DNA of 64,000 nt from Brevibacillus centrosporus (GCF_003710815.1 NZ_RHHP01000041.1:1-64000), one strand, 5' to 3'. Positions 1 to 8,595 are shown, counted from the first letter of the stretch. Numbers and translations are program-made. Notes: generated from the letters alone by a model not told the origin.

Positions 1-17
1 GCTTTCTCAACAATCTG

Positions 18-45
18 AGAAGCGGTGGAAGCCCGCTTCTTTTTT
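18..45 (+). terminator. Rho-independent terminator of an upstream + strand gene
   Basis: An 8-bp perfect stem (AGAAGCGG at 18-25 with CCGCTTCT at 33-40) is followed by six T residues on the + strand. It probably ends a + strand gene lying before the window. No T run follows on the - strand, so rsfA may not use it. Confidence 0.7.
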
Positions 46-66
46 ATTTCGTTATCCGCTCTCGCT

Positions 67-711
67 TTACTTCTCCACACGCTCCAGATTTCCATTCTCA
101 TCCATCTTAAAGATAGCCTTGTTGGAATCTTCCTCTTGCAAAAAGGCAAGCTTGCGTGCTCGATCCATGATCTGTACGAGTGCCCGGTAATCTTCGTTCA
201 CGCCTTGCACTTGATCGAGCTCTTTCCTAGCACGCTCGTTTGCTTCTGTCAACTCTTTTATTTCCAATTCTTTTCCTTCTAATTCTCGTTCCAGTTGCTT
301 GACACGACGAGACAACTCTTTTTGATTGACCAACATACGAATAACGGATTCAATCTGCTGCTCTTCGTCCAGCTCTCTCATGTCGAAATCAACCGGACTT
401 GGGGCTTGACGTGCTGGAGGGGTAGTGACACTTTCCACCTCTGCTACTACAGCTGGTGCTGGTGCGGAGATTCTTCCCATTTTCTTTAACTGCTGGCGCT
501 GGCTTTTTGCAATAGAGATAGCGGCATCGTATCGTTTGCGGACGCAGCTATTCCATCGGAAGCCGCATGCAGCAGCTGTCCTTCCCAACCTTTGACCCAC
601 TTCTTCAAATGCGGCTAATTGGGTGCCGCCTTCGCGAATGTGGCGCAAGGTGACTTCCGCCAACACTAGATCGTCGTCTTCGGTCCATGCGTCTTGTCTG
701 GAAGCTACCAT
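67..711 (-). CDS. rsfA: RsfA family prespore-type transcriptional regulator
   Basis: A 214-residue protein with an N-terminal Myb/SANT-like DNA-binding domain (about residues 8-60, tryptophans in DAWTEDDD and FRWNSC) and a charged coiled-coil C-terminal half (about 120-180, many E/K/R with heptad leucines). This is the layout of B. subtilis RsfA/YlbO, a regulator of sigma-F-dependent genes in the forespore. The ATG at 711 follows GGGAGGGACTCAT, a good ribosome binding site. It is transcribed alone. A role in sporulation is inferred from the family; paralogues of RsfA are common in this group, so the exact target set is unknown. Confidence 0.85.
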   Translation of the reverse strand: MVASRQDAWTEDDDLVLAEVTLRHIREGGTQLAAFEEVGQRLGRTAAACGFRWNSCVRKRYDAAISIAKSQRQQLKKMGRISAPAPAVVAEVESVTTPPARQAPSPVDFDMRELDEEQQIESVIRMLVNQKELSRRVKQLERELEGKELEIKELTEANERARKELDQVQGVNEDYRALVQIMDRARKLAFLQEEDSNKAIFKMDENGNLERVEK

Positions 712-854
712 ATGAGTCCCTCCCGTTACCTTTAAAAAGGATGATGTAGTTTCATCCTATGCTTTTCCCTACTCTTGTAGAATCGCTTTCTACTAGAAAA
801 AGTATGTCCAAGCAAATAAATGTTTAAACGGAAGAAACCTGACCCTCTCGCAGC

Positions 855-1646
855 CTAACGTTTACGCAGAAATTTTTGCACGACGCTTACATGTTCATCC
901 GTTCCCCAAATGCTCGCACATTGGCTAACTTCTTTTTGGATCCGCTCCTCTTGCGGTAGCCCATTGCGCTTCCAGTGCAGCATGCGCATATAGCCCTCGA
1001 TCCCTACCAATGGCTGTGCAGCAATTTTCCGTGCAAACCTCTCCACTTCCTCCTGAAGCTTTTCAACAGGATACACTTCATCTACAAAGCCGTATCCTTT
1101 CGCTTCAAGGGCACTCATCCGCTCGCCTGTCAAAAGCAAGGCAAGGGCCTTGGATTCAGGCAGCTTGTCCAGCAAGCGGCTTCCACCGCCCCAGCCCGTG
1201 GTGATATGCATGCTGATTTGGACGAAACCAAAAACCGCTTGATCACTGGCAAATCGAAAATGGCATGCACCGGCAAATTCACAGCCCCCACCTACGGCTG
1301 CTCCATTTACCATAGCGATGACCGGCTTAGGAAAATGGTCGATAGCCGAGAGCAGTCCCGTTACTTTGTGTAAGAGTGGGAACGACTGTTCATATCCACG
1401 AACAGCGATAAACTGATTCAAGTCCCCACCGGAGACAAAGCTTTTGCCCGTTCCCGTTACAATCAATACTTTTACCTGGGTATCCGTTTCGCAATCCTTT
1501 AGCACAGCAGTTAGCTCATCCACCAGCTCCATGCTGATCGCATTATGTACTTCTGGCCGATGCAGTGTAATGGTAGCTACACCGTCCTGTTTCCCTACAC
1601 GTAATGTTTCCATGATCGTTTCCCATCCTTTTCCGACGTTTCCCAC
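855..1646 (-). CDS. Enoyl-CoA hydratase/isomerase family protein (crotonase)
   Basis: A 263-residue crotonase-fold enzyme acting on acyl-CoA thioesters. The typical LHRPEVHNAIS N-terminal motif, the oxyanion-hole segments GKSFVSGGD and AAVGGGCEFAGAC, and the usual family length are visible. The GTG at 1646 has GGAGG about 11 bases upstream; an ATG at 1613 (METLRVGKQDG) also has AAAGGATGGG in front and fits the usual family start better, so the first 11 residues are uncertain. It is monocistronic, with no fatty-acid degradation partners nearby. The precise substrate cannot be told from sequence. Confidence 0.85.
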   Translation of the reverse strand: MGNVGKGWETIMETLRVGKQDGVATITLHRPEVHNAISMELVDELTAVLKDCETDTQVKVLIVTGTGKSFVSGGDLNQFIAVRGYEQSFPLLHKVTGLLSAIDHFPKPVIAMVNGAAVGGGCEFAGACHFRFASDQAVFGFVQISMHITTGWGGGSRLLDKLPESKALALLLTGERMSALEAKGYGFVDEVYPVEKLQEEVERFARKIAAQPLVGIEGYMRMLHWKRNGLPQEERIQKEVSQCASIWGTDEHVSVVQKFLRKR

Positions 1647-1727
1647 CTTCTATTTTACCTCCCGTTAGCGCAAAATCCTACGGAGATTAGAAAACATAAG
1701 CTCATCGTGCCGTGCAGGATAATTCGC

Positions 1728-1763
1728 AAAAAAAGAAGGCGGCACATAGCCCCCCCCTCTTCC
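1728..1763 (-). terminator. Probable terminator of the mgsR-like gene
   Basis: On the - strand an imperfect G-rich/C-rich hairpin (GAAGAGGGGGGGGC pairing with GCCGCCTTC) is followed by seven T residues, directly downstream of the MgsR-like stop codon. Confidence 0.6.
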
Positions 1764-1780
1764 ATACCTATAGGACTGTT

Positions 1781-2158
1781 TTAGGACAGCAAGCTTTTCA
1801 TTGCCGATGAGTTAAAGCCCACGATAAGGTTTTCCCCATCAGTCAAAATCGGACGTTTCAGCAGCTGCGGCTCTTCGCTCAGCATTTCCAAAAGCTCTTT
1901 TACCGACATGTCGTTGATGTCTACGTCCAGGTTTTTAAAGCGTTGACTTCTCGTGGACAGAATTTCATCCAAACCGTTCGTCGTCATTTTGATAATATCG
2001 AGCAGCTCTTCAGCTGTCGGTGGATTTTTAAACAGATGACGCTCTTCGTAGTTGACACCATTCTCTGCCAGCCAAGCTTTCGCCTTGCGACAGGATGTGC
2101 AGCTCGGATACGTGAAAAACGTTAATTTACTTGTCTGTGTACGTTCAGCAACTGCCAT
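1781..2158 (-). CDS. mgsR: Spx/MgsR family RNA polymerase-binding regulator
   Basis: A 125-residue ArsC-fold protein. It has the redox CxxC (YPSCTSCRK, Cys20 and Cys23), the segment TTNGLDEILSTRSQ and the RPIL motif near residue 103. The sequence resembles B. subtilis MgsR (YqgZ) more than Spx. Such proteins bind the RNA polymerase alpha C-terminal domain and switch on a stress subregulon; the CxxC acts as a thiol switch. The ATG at 2158 follows GGAGGGGTAACCG. The DUF2626 (YqgY-like) gene lies close by as in Bacillus, which supports the assignment. Divergent from the HTH regulator at 2442. Confidence 0.85.
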   Translation of the reverse strand: MAVAERTQTSKLTFFTYPSCTSCRKAKAWLAENGVNYEERHLFKNPPTAEELLDIIKMTTNGLDEILSTRSQRFKNLDVDINDMSVKELLEMLSEEPQLLKRPILTDGENLIVGFNSSAMKSLLS

Positions 2159-2293
2159 CGGTTACCCCTCCATCTCATCTATGCAATTCGTTCATTTCGA
2201 ACAAGTATTTCTTTCGTTCTTCCCATTTGATGGAAACAACTACTTGCAAAAAGTAAGCTAATAAAGAAACCTTCCTTACTACGGATTATAAAT

Positions 2294-2364
2294 GTGTTAT
2301 TAACACTATGTCAATAGTAGTTAATCTAAAAACTAGACGCAAAAAATTGCACGGATATGCGTCT
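2294..2364. promoter_or_regulatory. Candidate operators between two divergent regulators
   Basis: The intergenic region holds a palindrome GTGTTA-T-TAACAC (2294-2306) and a 7-bp inverted repeat AGACGCA (2335-2341) / TGCGTCT (2358-2364). Both are symmetric enough to be dimer binding sites. Autoregulation by the HTH protein at 2442 is inferred from position only. Confidence 0.4.
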
Positions 2365-2441
2365 CTTGCACACTACAACCTTAACAATCTAAGGAAAATC
2401 GGATACACTTATGATGATTTGCTTATGAAGGGGGTTCTGGC

Positions 2442-3140
2442 ATGGATTGCGACGCTCAAAAGTTAACCAGCGCTTTAGCTGACCCCACCCGTTTTTCCAT
2501 TTACCAATATGTTGCTTATAGCAAAGAACCGATTACTGTTACAGATGTAGCCGAACATTTTTCAATCCACCCCAACGTGGCTCGGCTTCACTTAACGAAA
2601 TTGGAGGACGTTCACTTGCTTTCCGCCGTTTCGGACAAAAGCGGTAAGGGAGGACGTCCCAGCCGATTGTATTCGTTGTCCGATCAGGTGGTAAGCCTAC
2701 AGTTTCCGCCGCGTGACTATCAGCTGCTAGCCGATATCGCGATTGAGAGCTTACTTTCGCTCGGCGAAGCAGGCGAAGCCGCATTGATCAAAATGGGATA
2801 TCGCATCGGCACGGAGATGGCAAAACGGGCGGTAGCGAAAAGTGGTTTGAAGCTTGCGACTGCTACTATGGAAGAAAAACTGAGCCACATTCAGCGATTG
2901 GTTGTTGCCCAAGGATTGAAACCGGATATTGAAGCGCTTCAGGATGGGGTTCTTCGTTTTCGTGTAAACAATTGCACGTTCTCGGATACAGCCAAGAAGC
3001 ACCCTACCGCTGTGTGCCAAATGCATAACGCTCTTTTAATGGGGATATTTGAATCGTACTTGGGGAAAATTGAATTACGTGAGGATGAATCCATGATTGG
3101 CGGATGCAAATCGTGTAATTATACAGTGATACAATACTGA
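2442..3140 (+). CDS. HTH transcriptional regulator with C-terminal cysteine cluster (SufR-like, COG2345 type)
   Basis: A 232-residue regulator. Residues about 8-75 form an ArsR/DeoR-like winged helix (ALADPTRFSIYQYV start, recognition helix near HPNVARLHLTKLE, wing GKGGRPSRLYSL). The C-terminal half carries Cys178, Cys192 and a terminal CxxC (Cys222, Cys225), a pattern like that of SufR-type repressors that hold an Fe-S cluster. The ATG follows GAAGGGGG. It probably senses iron-sulfur or redox state, but no suf genes lie in this window, so targets are unknown. Palindromes upstream may be its own operator. Confidence 0.7.
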   Translation: MDCDAQKLTSALADPTRFSIYQYVAYSKEPITVTDVAEHFSIHPNVARLHLTKLEDVHLLSAVSDKSGKGGRPSRLYSLSDQVVSLQFPPRDYQLLADIAIESLLSLGEAGEAALIKMGYRIGTEMAKRAVAKSGLKLATATMEEKLSHIQRLVVAQGLKPDIEALQDGVLRFRVNNCTFSDTAKKHPTAVCQMHNALLMGIFESYLGKIELREDESMIGGCKSCNYTVIQY

Positions 3141-3192
3141 TATTGGACACCCTGTATTTTCCTATCTGCCAAAAAACCGTCATACCTTCCCG

Positions 3193-3221
3193 TTTACACA
3201 CCTTCGCCCGTCCTATATAAT
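3193..3221 (+). promoter_or_regulatory. Sigma-A promoter of the DUF2626 gene
   Basis: TTTACA (3193-3198) and TATAAT (3216-3221) are separated by 17 bases, 52 bases before the ATG at 3274: a near-consensus vegetative promoter. Confidence 0.7.
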
Positions 3222-3273
3222 GAGGAAGGAATCTTGTAAATCTTACCGTTCTATGCAAAAAGGGGGGACACAG

Positions 3274-3540
3274 ATGGATCGTATGTATCGCGTTCTCGGT
3301 TTTTGGACCATCGTCATTGCGCTGATGTCTTTCTGGGGCGGCTTGTACCCAATGGCGCTGATTTTCTTCGGTCTGACAGCCTTCTTCGTAGCACTGAGCT
3401 ACATGGCTTTGACTGAGCGAGTGTACCTGAACATTTTCTTTGGATTTATGTTCCTGTCTTTTGTAGGGTTCACGTACTACACATTCTTCATCATGCCAGT
3501 TGGCGGTGGAGAACACGCTATGCTTCAAATGATGCTGTAA
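3274..3540 (+). CDS. yqgY: DUF2626 family small membrane protein (YqgY-like)
   Basis: An 88-residue hydrophobic protein with about three membrane helices (residues 8-28, 29-48, 52-75), starting MDRMYRVLGFW. It matches the size and pattern of B. subtilis YqgY (DUF2626), whose function is unknown. The start at 3274 is preceded by GGGGGG at 3262-3267; an upstream in-frame codon at 3220 overlaps the -10 element and is rejected. Proximity to the MgsR-like and YqgX-like genes supports the orthology. Confidence 0.8.
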   Translation: MDRMYRVLGFWTIVIALMSFWGGLYPMALIFFGLTAFFVALSYMALTERVYLNIFFGFMFLSFVGFTYYTFFIMPVGGGEHAMLQMML

Positions 3541-3542
3541 CG

Positions 3543-3574
3543 AAAAAAGATGCTCCCTACAGAGCATCTTTTTT
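3543..3574. terminator. Bidirectional terminator
   Basis: GATGCTC (3549-3555) pairs with GAGCATC (3562-3568), flanked by A6 and T6, so it can serve both the + gene ending at 3540 and the - gene ending at 3585. Confidence 0.9.
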
Positions 3575-3584
3575 ATTTGTTGTT

Positions 3585-4718
3585 TTATCGCCAAACTTCC
3601 TCGAGAAAACGCAAGCCTGTGTGATTCTCGATCGCTTTGGACTGAACCATAACGCGAAATCGGCCTCCCAAGCCTGCTGGATCGATCAGCTGCTGGATGG
3701 CCCGGTTGCGTTTCATCGCCACGCTGGTAAACGGATCTCGGTCCTGATGAGCCACGGCCTTGTGCAGCAGACCGCTCCTGATCAAAAACTTGTCCTGCCG
3801 CAGATAGGCGATCTCCTTTAATCCCTCTCGCTCTCCGAAATCTCCCCACGCTGAAAAATTCACGTGAGCCGTTATATCCTCTTCTCCTGGATGCGCAAAA
3901 GGATTATCGTGCGCCTGATGACGATAGTAGCACATCAGCGTTCCATTTTTTCGGCTAGGGTGATACAAATCCTCTTGGCGATCTCCGTAGTCGATGGTCA
4001 CAACAAAGCCTCGGTTCAGGAGCCGCGCTACGTCCCGCGCCGCCTGCTCCATGCCCAGATTGATCTCTATGCGCATTCCATTTGGCAATTTCCAATCCTG
4101 TTCTTCTAAAAAAGCAGCCAGTGCGGGTGTAACCGCGCCCTTTTCTTCTCCAAAGCCCGATTCCTGACTACTCACCCACACCTCCTGCCAGCCTCGTGCT
4201 GATTTTTCCACGATATGCACCGGAAAAGCATCCAGCCATTCGTTTGAGAGAATGACCCCTTCAATCGACTGCTTGTCCGCAGCTTCAGCGAGAGAAGAAT
4301 ACCAGTGCTTTGGCACATCATGAGCGCTCAGCGCTTCCTCCTGCAGCTTTCGATGATACGGGCTCGTTTCAATGAGGATGACCTTCATCGCCTGATACAG
4401 GTCTGGTGCTTCCTGCTGCAGCCGATCGAGTATATTGCAGCACTGTCTTCCTGTTCCTCCCCCAATCTCGACGAGGACAGGTGCTTGCATCTGCGAAATA
4501 CGCCACATATCCGCTACTACATCTGCCAGCGTTTCTCCGAACACAGGATGGACCGAGGCGCTTGTAAAAAAGTCGCCGTCTTTTCCCACCTTTGGTTTGT
4601 CCGACATGTAGTATCCGTAAACCGGATGGTACAAAGCCAGCTCCATGTAACGCGCAAAGGGAATGGCCCTCTCGGAACGACTCTCAATTTCCCTGTGAAT
4701 GACGGCATATAGATCCAT
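3585..4718 (-). CDS. SAM-dependent methyltransferase, MidA/NDUFAF7 family (COG1565)
   Basis: A 377-residue class I methyltransferase. The conserved start ARYMELALYHPVYGYY, the F-F-T-S-x-x-V-H-P-V-F-G segment and the SAM-binding VEIGGGTGRQ motif are characteristic of the MidA/NDUFAF7 family, in which the mitochondrial member methylates an arginine of a complex I subunit. The bacterial substrate is not known. The start at 4718 has GCAGGAGAAG upstream; an ORF extension to 4817 has no ribosome binding site and overlaps the divergent gene. Transcribed alone, ending at the shared terminator. Confidence 0.85.
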   Translation of the reverse strand: MDLYAVIHREIESRSERAIPFARYMELALYHPVYGYYMSDKPKVGKDGDFFTSASVHPVFGETLADVVADMWRISQMQAPVLVEIGGGTGRQCCNILDRLQQEAPDLYQAMKVILIETSPYHRKLQEEALSAHDVPKHWYSSLAEAADKQSIEGVILSNEWLDAFPVHIVEKSARGWQEVWVSSQESGFGEEKGAVTPALAAFLEEQDWKLPNGMRIEINLGMEQAARDVARLLNRGFVVTIDYGDRQEDLYHPSRKNGTLMCYYRHQAHDNPFAHPGEEDITAHVNFSAWGDFGEREGLKEIAYLRQDKFLIRSGLLHKAVAHQDRDPFTSVAMKRNRAIQQLIDPAGLGGRFRVMVQSKAIENHTGLRFLEEVWR

Positions 4719-4848
4719 ATAGACTCTTCTCCTGCTATTCAAATTCAACCTGATAAGGCTATAATACGAAAAGAAGTCATACAATGTGGAGAGAATAGGT
4801 GCATTCATCTCGTACACCGCTTCCCATCACGATACAAAAGGTGAAATC

Positions 4849-5922
4849 ATGCGCAAATTTCTGCTCATCTTGTTCCTAGTTGTATGTCCGCTGACGGTAT
4901 TCGCCGAGGAGGAGAAGCCCGTTTCTTTGGAGCAGCTGATCTTGCAGCAGCATTTTACTCAAAAAGAATTGGAGCGTACCCTCACCCTCATCAAAAAAGA
5001 GGAGACACGGACCCAAGGAGATATTGCTCAGCTCGAGCTTGATCTGAAACGACAGAAGCTGGTTATCGAAGCCATGCATCGCCATGCAGGGGAAGTGGCG
5101 AGGGCCTATTATACAGGCGAGCGCGCCAATCTTCTGACACTGCTGCTCAATGCGGAAAATTTCAACGAGTTTTTATTGATGTTTGATTTTATTCAAATTC
5201 TCTATGACCGGGATATGCAGCGGCTGGAAATGTATCAGACGGAACGAACCAAGCTAGTCACCATGCAGGAAGAAGAGCACAACCGCCTCGCACAGCTGAA
5301 GGAGCTGCGGCAAAAATACGAAGCGCAGCTGTCTGAGATGCTTGCCATTCAGGCTGAGAAAGAGAAAAACGTACAAAAACTGGACGACCCCACAACCGTC
5401 GAAGCCCTGATGGATCATCTCATCGCTGATTGGCAAAAACGGGGACTGCCCGCGTTTCAGACGTTTTTCGGCGTTCTCGCTGATGTCATGGTGCAAGTGC
5501 CTGAGCTCGCCACGCCCGATCGCATTCAGTCAGATGGACTACTCTCGCATACACTCGTCATCAATCAGGATGATTTCAACCAGTTTCTGATGAATAAAGA
5601 CGAACTGTTCAAGCAATCCCACTTTTCCTTTGATGACAACAAACTGATTGTGGACGGTACCTACGATCACATGCAGCTTCGGCTGGTCGGCACGTACGAG
5701 CTCGTCTCTCCTTCTGAATTGAAGTTCCATATCTCCGAGCTGTACTTTGATGGTTTTGCCTTACCACCATCCACTGTTGATGATATGGAAAAAATGTATG
5801 ATCTCGGCTTCTACCCCGGATTGATTTCCCCGAACATTCAAGTGGAAGGCATCTCGATGCAAGACGAGGAGCTAAAGCTTCATTTGCGCTTGAATCTGCC
5901 TTTCGGGTTTGGCAGCAAATAG
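4849..5922 (+). CDS. Secreted coiled-coil protein, EnvC/PcsB-like N-terminus, unknown C-terminal domain
   Basis: A 357-residue exported protein: signal peptide at residues 1-19 (cut near VFA-EE), then coiled coil about 26-180. The stretch ARAYYTGERANLLTLLLNAE, followed by FNEFLLMFDFIQILYD, resembles the coiled-coil domain of cell-wall hydrolase regulators such as EnvC and PcsB. There is no LytM or CHAP domain. Instead, residues about 225-357 form a beta-rich domain with alternating strands (NKLIVDGTYDHMQLRLVGTY and ELKLHLRLNLPF), a little like lipid-binding LmeA/DUF2993 proteins. The ATG at 4849 follows AAAAGGTG. A role at the cell wall or membrane is inferred. Confidence 0.6.
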   Translation: MRKFLLILFLVVCPLTVFAEEEKPVSLEQLILQQHFTQKELERTLTLIKKEETRTQGDIAQLELDLKRQKLVIEAMHRHAGEVARAYYTGERANLLTLLLNAENFNEFLLMFDFIQILYDRDMQRLEMYQTERTKLVTMQEEEHNRLAQLKELRQKYEAQLSEMLAIQAEKEKNVQKLDDPTTVEALMDHLIADWQKRGLPAFQTFFGVLADVMVQVPELATPDRIQSDGLLSHTLVINQDDFNQFLMNKDELFKQSHFSFDDNKLIVDGTYDHMQLRLVGTYELVSPSELKFHISELYFDGFALPPSTVDDMEKMYDLGFYPGLISPNIQVEGISMQDEELKLHLRLNLPFGFGSK

Positions 5923-5936
5923 GAAAAAGAAAGAAG

Positions 5937-5962
5937 GCCAGCTCCCTTTAGCTGGCTTTTTT
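5937..5962. terminator. Terminator after the coiled-coil gene
   Basis: GCCAGCT (5937-5943) pairs with AGCTGGC (5950-5956), followed by T6. It overlaps the last codons of the convergent CapA-like gene. Confidence 0.85.
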
Positions 5963-7237
5963 CTTTGATACAACTGTACTCACATGCACAGCCATTTCCT
6001 GATCTAGGCGTTGCATATACGCGATGGCGTCTTTCGTAAGGGTCGGATATTTTTCTCCCTTTTCGAGCATGGCTAACGTCTGGGGAACGGGATAAATGAC
6101 ATAATTGCGTTTCCCTGCCTTGCGAAAGAAATGCACGTAGGTCGGAATCATCTCGGCGCTTTCGATGGACGCTACTCCTGTCTCGCTTTTGTGCAGCGTC
6201 ATGCGCAGAATTGCTCCCACGTCCTTGTAATCCCAACGCTGAGCAGAAATGAAATTGCCCAGAGAGTAGGCAATCAGGCCTTTATGCTCTCTGCCATCCT
6301 CCAGGGTTACCGTCTTCCATTCATAGGGCTGTACAACGTGTGGATGGGCTCCCAGGATCAGATCCGCGCCGTACTGAATGCACAGCTCCGCCGTTTTTTT
6401 CTGCGCTTCATTTGGCAGGCGCTGATACTCGACTCCAAAATGAAGCGCTACCGCTACCAGATCTGCCCCTTTTTCGCGTGCCCGGGCGATGTCTTTCTTG
6501 ATCAGAGCAGGATCGATCAGATTGATCAAATACGGCTTGCCGGCAGGAATGGGAATCCCGTTCGTTCCGTAGGTATACGACAGTAGTGCAAGTGTAAACC
6601 CATCCTTTTTCAGCAGCAAGGGCTCATCCCGCTCTGCTGGACTGGCAAAAGTACCGGTATGCAGAATGCCAGCCTGATCAAGATGCTGGATGGTTTTCAA
6701 AACTCCTGGCTCTTTGCGGTCCAACGAATGATTATTGGCGGTCGATACGGCAGTAAATCCGACGTCCTTTAGCGTGGTAGCCAGTTCAGCCGGCGAATTG
6801 AACATGGGATATCCGGAATATCCAGCTTCCCTGCCACTCATTGTCGTCTCGAGGTTGCCGATCACCCAATCTGCCTCCCGAAAAAGCGGCACCACATTCG
6901 TAAAGAACGAGTGAAAGTCATACTCCTTTTTGCCCGGATTCCAAGAAGCATCCAGCTGCTCCTGGTGCATCATGATATCCCCTACGGCCATCACCGTCAG
7001 GCGCTGTTCGGGAAAACGGGAGGTTGGCTCTTCCACAGGGGTTGTAGCAGGTGGTTCTTCCGGCTTTTCAGTCTGTGCTGTTTGTTCCTCTGAAGGCGTA
7101 ACGGGAAGAGTCGGAGCCGCCGTTTCAGCAGGAGTGGTGGAGGGTCTTTCCTGATTGGCAACGGGCGGGACACAACCCGTCATGCTTACACAGCCAATCG
7201 CCAGGATCACAGCCCAACGGCACCATTTTTCAGTCAT
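5948..7237 (-). CDS. CapA family lipoprotein (poly-gamma-glutamate synthesis type metallophosphatase fold)
   Basis: A 429-residue predicted lipoprotein (signal peptide with lipobox MTGC, Cys22), a Pro/Thr/Glu-rich linker to about residue 75, then a CapA/PGA_cap domain. The metallophosphatase-like motifs VMAVGDIMMHQ, DWVIGNLETTMSG, STANNHSLD and LGAHPHVVQP are present in order. B. subtilis members (CapA/PgsA, YwtB-like) sit on the outer membrane face and take part in poly-gamma-glutamate handling, but no capB/capC genes are nearby, so the role here is open. The ATG at 7237 follows AAAGGAGACGTATGT. Confidence 0.8.
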   Translation of the reverse strand: MTEKWCRWAVILAIGCVSMTGCVPPVANQERPSTTPAETAAPTLPVTPSEEQTAQTEKPEEPPATTPVEEPTSRFPEQRLTVMAVGDIMMHQEQLDASWNPGKKEYDFHSFFTNVVPLFREADWVIGNLETTMSGREAGYSGYPMFNSPAELATTLKDVGFTAVSTANNHSLDRKEPGVLKTIQHLDQAGILHTGTFASPAERDEPLLLKKDGFTLALLSYTYGTNGIPIPAGKPYLINLIDPALIKKDIARAREKGADLVAVALHFGVEYQRLPNEAQKKTAELCIQYGADLILGAHPHVVQPYEWKTVTLEDGREHKGLIAYSLGNFISAQRWDYKDVGAILRMTLHKSETGVASIESAEMIPTYVHFFRKAGKRNYVIYPVPQTLAMLEKGEKYPTLTKDAIAYMQRLDQEMAVHVSTVVSKKKAS

Positions 7238-7331
7238 ACATACGTCTCCTTTTTCCTTTGTGACCCTTCCCTTTTCGCCACCTGCTACGAAAATCCTCTC
7301 ACGGGCTACCAAACAGCGGCCTATTTCAAAC

Positions 7332-7979
7332 TTATCGTAACAACCCTGTCACGAAAGGATTGAAGTTTTTCTCGGAATCAATCGTCGTTTTCGGTCCGTG
7401 TCCCGGATACACGATCGTATCGTCATTGAGCTCGAACAATTTGTCCTGGATGCTGATCATGAGTGTTTCGTAATCCCCGCCTGGCAAGTCCGTACGTCCA
7501 ATGCTCTGCGCAAACAAAACGTCCCCCCCAAAGCAATGTCTGCCTATGACGAAAGAGCAGCTGCCTGGGGAATGTCCCGGGGTATGCATGACCTGAATCG
7601 TGAAGCCTGCAATCTCCAATGTTTGTCCGTCTGCCAGCTCATTTTCCGCTCGCTCGCATACAATCGGCTCGGGTAAATTCCAGCGGCTGGAACCATTCAA
7701 ATCCGGATCTGTCAGCCAATCCTGCTCCAAGGGATGGATGTAGACAGGTGCATGAGTCAATGCCCGAACATCATTCAACCCTCCGATATGATCGAGGTGG
7801 GCGTGTGTAAGCAAGATCGCTACCACCTGTTTATTCTTGATAGCTTGCAGCATGGGCTCGGGCTTCATCCCCGGGTCAATGACGATCGTCTCACCTGTAC
7901 CCGTGTTTGTGAGAACATACGCATTGGTTTGAAAATCTCCGAGTGGAAAGACTTGGATCGAAAGTTGTTGTTCGCTCAT
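7332..7979 (-). CDS. yqgX: MBL-fold hydrolase, glyoxalase II-like (YqgX family)
   Basis: A 215-residue metallo-beta-lactamase-fold hydrolase with the metal-binding motif LTHAHLDHIGG (His59, His61, Asp63, His64), MHTPGHSPGS, GGDVLF and VYPGHGPKT. It resembles B. subtilis YqgX, with a glyoxalase II or related thioester hydrolase activity expected. The ATG at 7979 is preceded by GAGGAGG; the longer reading frame beyond is overlapped by the divergent gene. Its closeness to yqgY- and yqgZ-like genes parallels Bacillus gene order. Iron or zinc at the two-metal site is inferred from the family. Confidence 0.85.
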   Translation of the reverse strand: MSEQQLSIQVFPLGDFQTNAYVLTNTGTGETIVIDPGMKPEPMLQAIKNKQVVAILLTHAHLDHIGGLNDVRALTHAPVYIHPLEQDWLTDPDLNGSSRWNLPEPIVCERAENELADGQTLEIAGFTIQVMHTPGHSPGSCSFVIGRHCFGGDVLFAQSIGRTDLPGGDYETLMISIQDKLFELNDDTIVYPGHGPKTTIDSEKNFNPFVTGLLR

Positions 7980-8036
7980 AGGAACCTCCTCATATTTTTG
8001 ATACGATAAGAAAAAAGCTCTTAGGTGGTGGATCGT

Positions 8037-8543
8037 ATGCGTTCTATGTACGGCGTAGAAATTCAAATACCAGCAGGAAAGCTGCCTGGGTTCTATGCTC
8101 AAGTCATACATAAAATTGGCGATCATGTCAATGTATTTGACCGGGATCAATTGCTTTTCATCGTGGAAAACGAGGACGAGCGCGACAAGCTGGAAGAAGT
8201 ATTGCGCAAGCCCAATATGCTCGGAGACGTGTTCCCTCTTCTCCTCATGCCTTCGACCGCAAAGATCGAGTCGTTGGATGACAGAGGCTTCATCAGTCAA
8301 AACGAGCATCTTTATCTTTATGCAGATCGTATAGCTGTGTTCACGCTGCCGGAAAATCTCGGAAGTGAACCGGATCGCTGGGCAGCGCGCGAACAGCTGA
8401 GAGAACATTTGGTAGGCCAGATTCCCGGCTCCCCTGCGGCTCCCGCTCCTTCCTACATCATCGACGGCTCCCTGACTGAACTGGTGGAAGGGATTGCGCG
8501 GGCTTACCAGGTATCTTTGGAATGGGTCCATCGCGAAGAATAA
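8037..8543 (+). CDS. Conserved hypothetical protein
   Basis: I do not recognise this 168-residue soluble acidic protein. It starts MRSMYGVEIQIPAGKLPG and contains alternating short strands and helices, a run of hydrophobic strands around residues 25-60, a Pro/Ala-rich turn near 135 and a final helix. There is no signal peptide, membrane segment or recognisable catalytic motif. The ATG at 8037 follows AGGTGGTGG; a GTG at 8025 is too close to that site. It is divergent from yqgX and converges on a lipoprotein gene with a shared hairpin. Confidence 0.6.
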   Translation: MRSMYGVEIQIPAGKLPGFYAQVIHKIGDHVNVFDRDQLLFIVENEDERDKLEEVLRKPNMLGDVFPLLLMPSTAKIESLDDRGFISQNEHLYLYADRIAVFTLPENLGSEPDRWAAREQLREHLVGQIPGSPAAPAPSYIIDGSLTELVEGIARAYQVSLEWVHREE

Positions 8544-8545
8544 AG

Positions 8546-8585
8546 CAAAAAGGAAGGTGCGTTCCTAATCGAACCACCTTCCTTT
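8546..8585. terminator. Hairpin between convergent genes
   Basis: GGAAGGTG (8552-8559) pairs with CACCTTCC (8575-8582) and an inner GTTC/GAAC stem continues it. The T run is better on the - strand (five T residues at 8547-8551), so it mainly ends the lipoprotein gene. Confidence 0.7.
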
Positions 8586-8595
8586 CGTATTCGCT

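Noticed and set aside
3004..3849. 281-codon - strand frame
   Set aside because: It spans the HTH gene end, the DUF2626 gene and a terminator on the other strand; no support.
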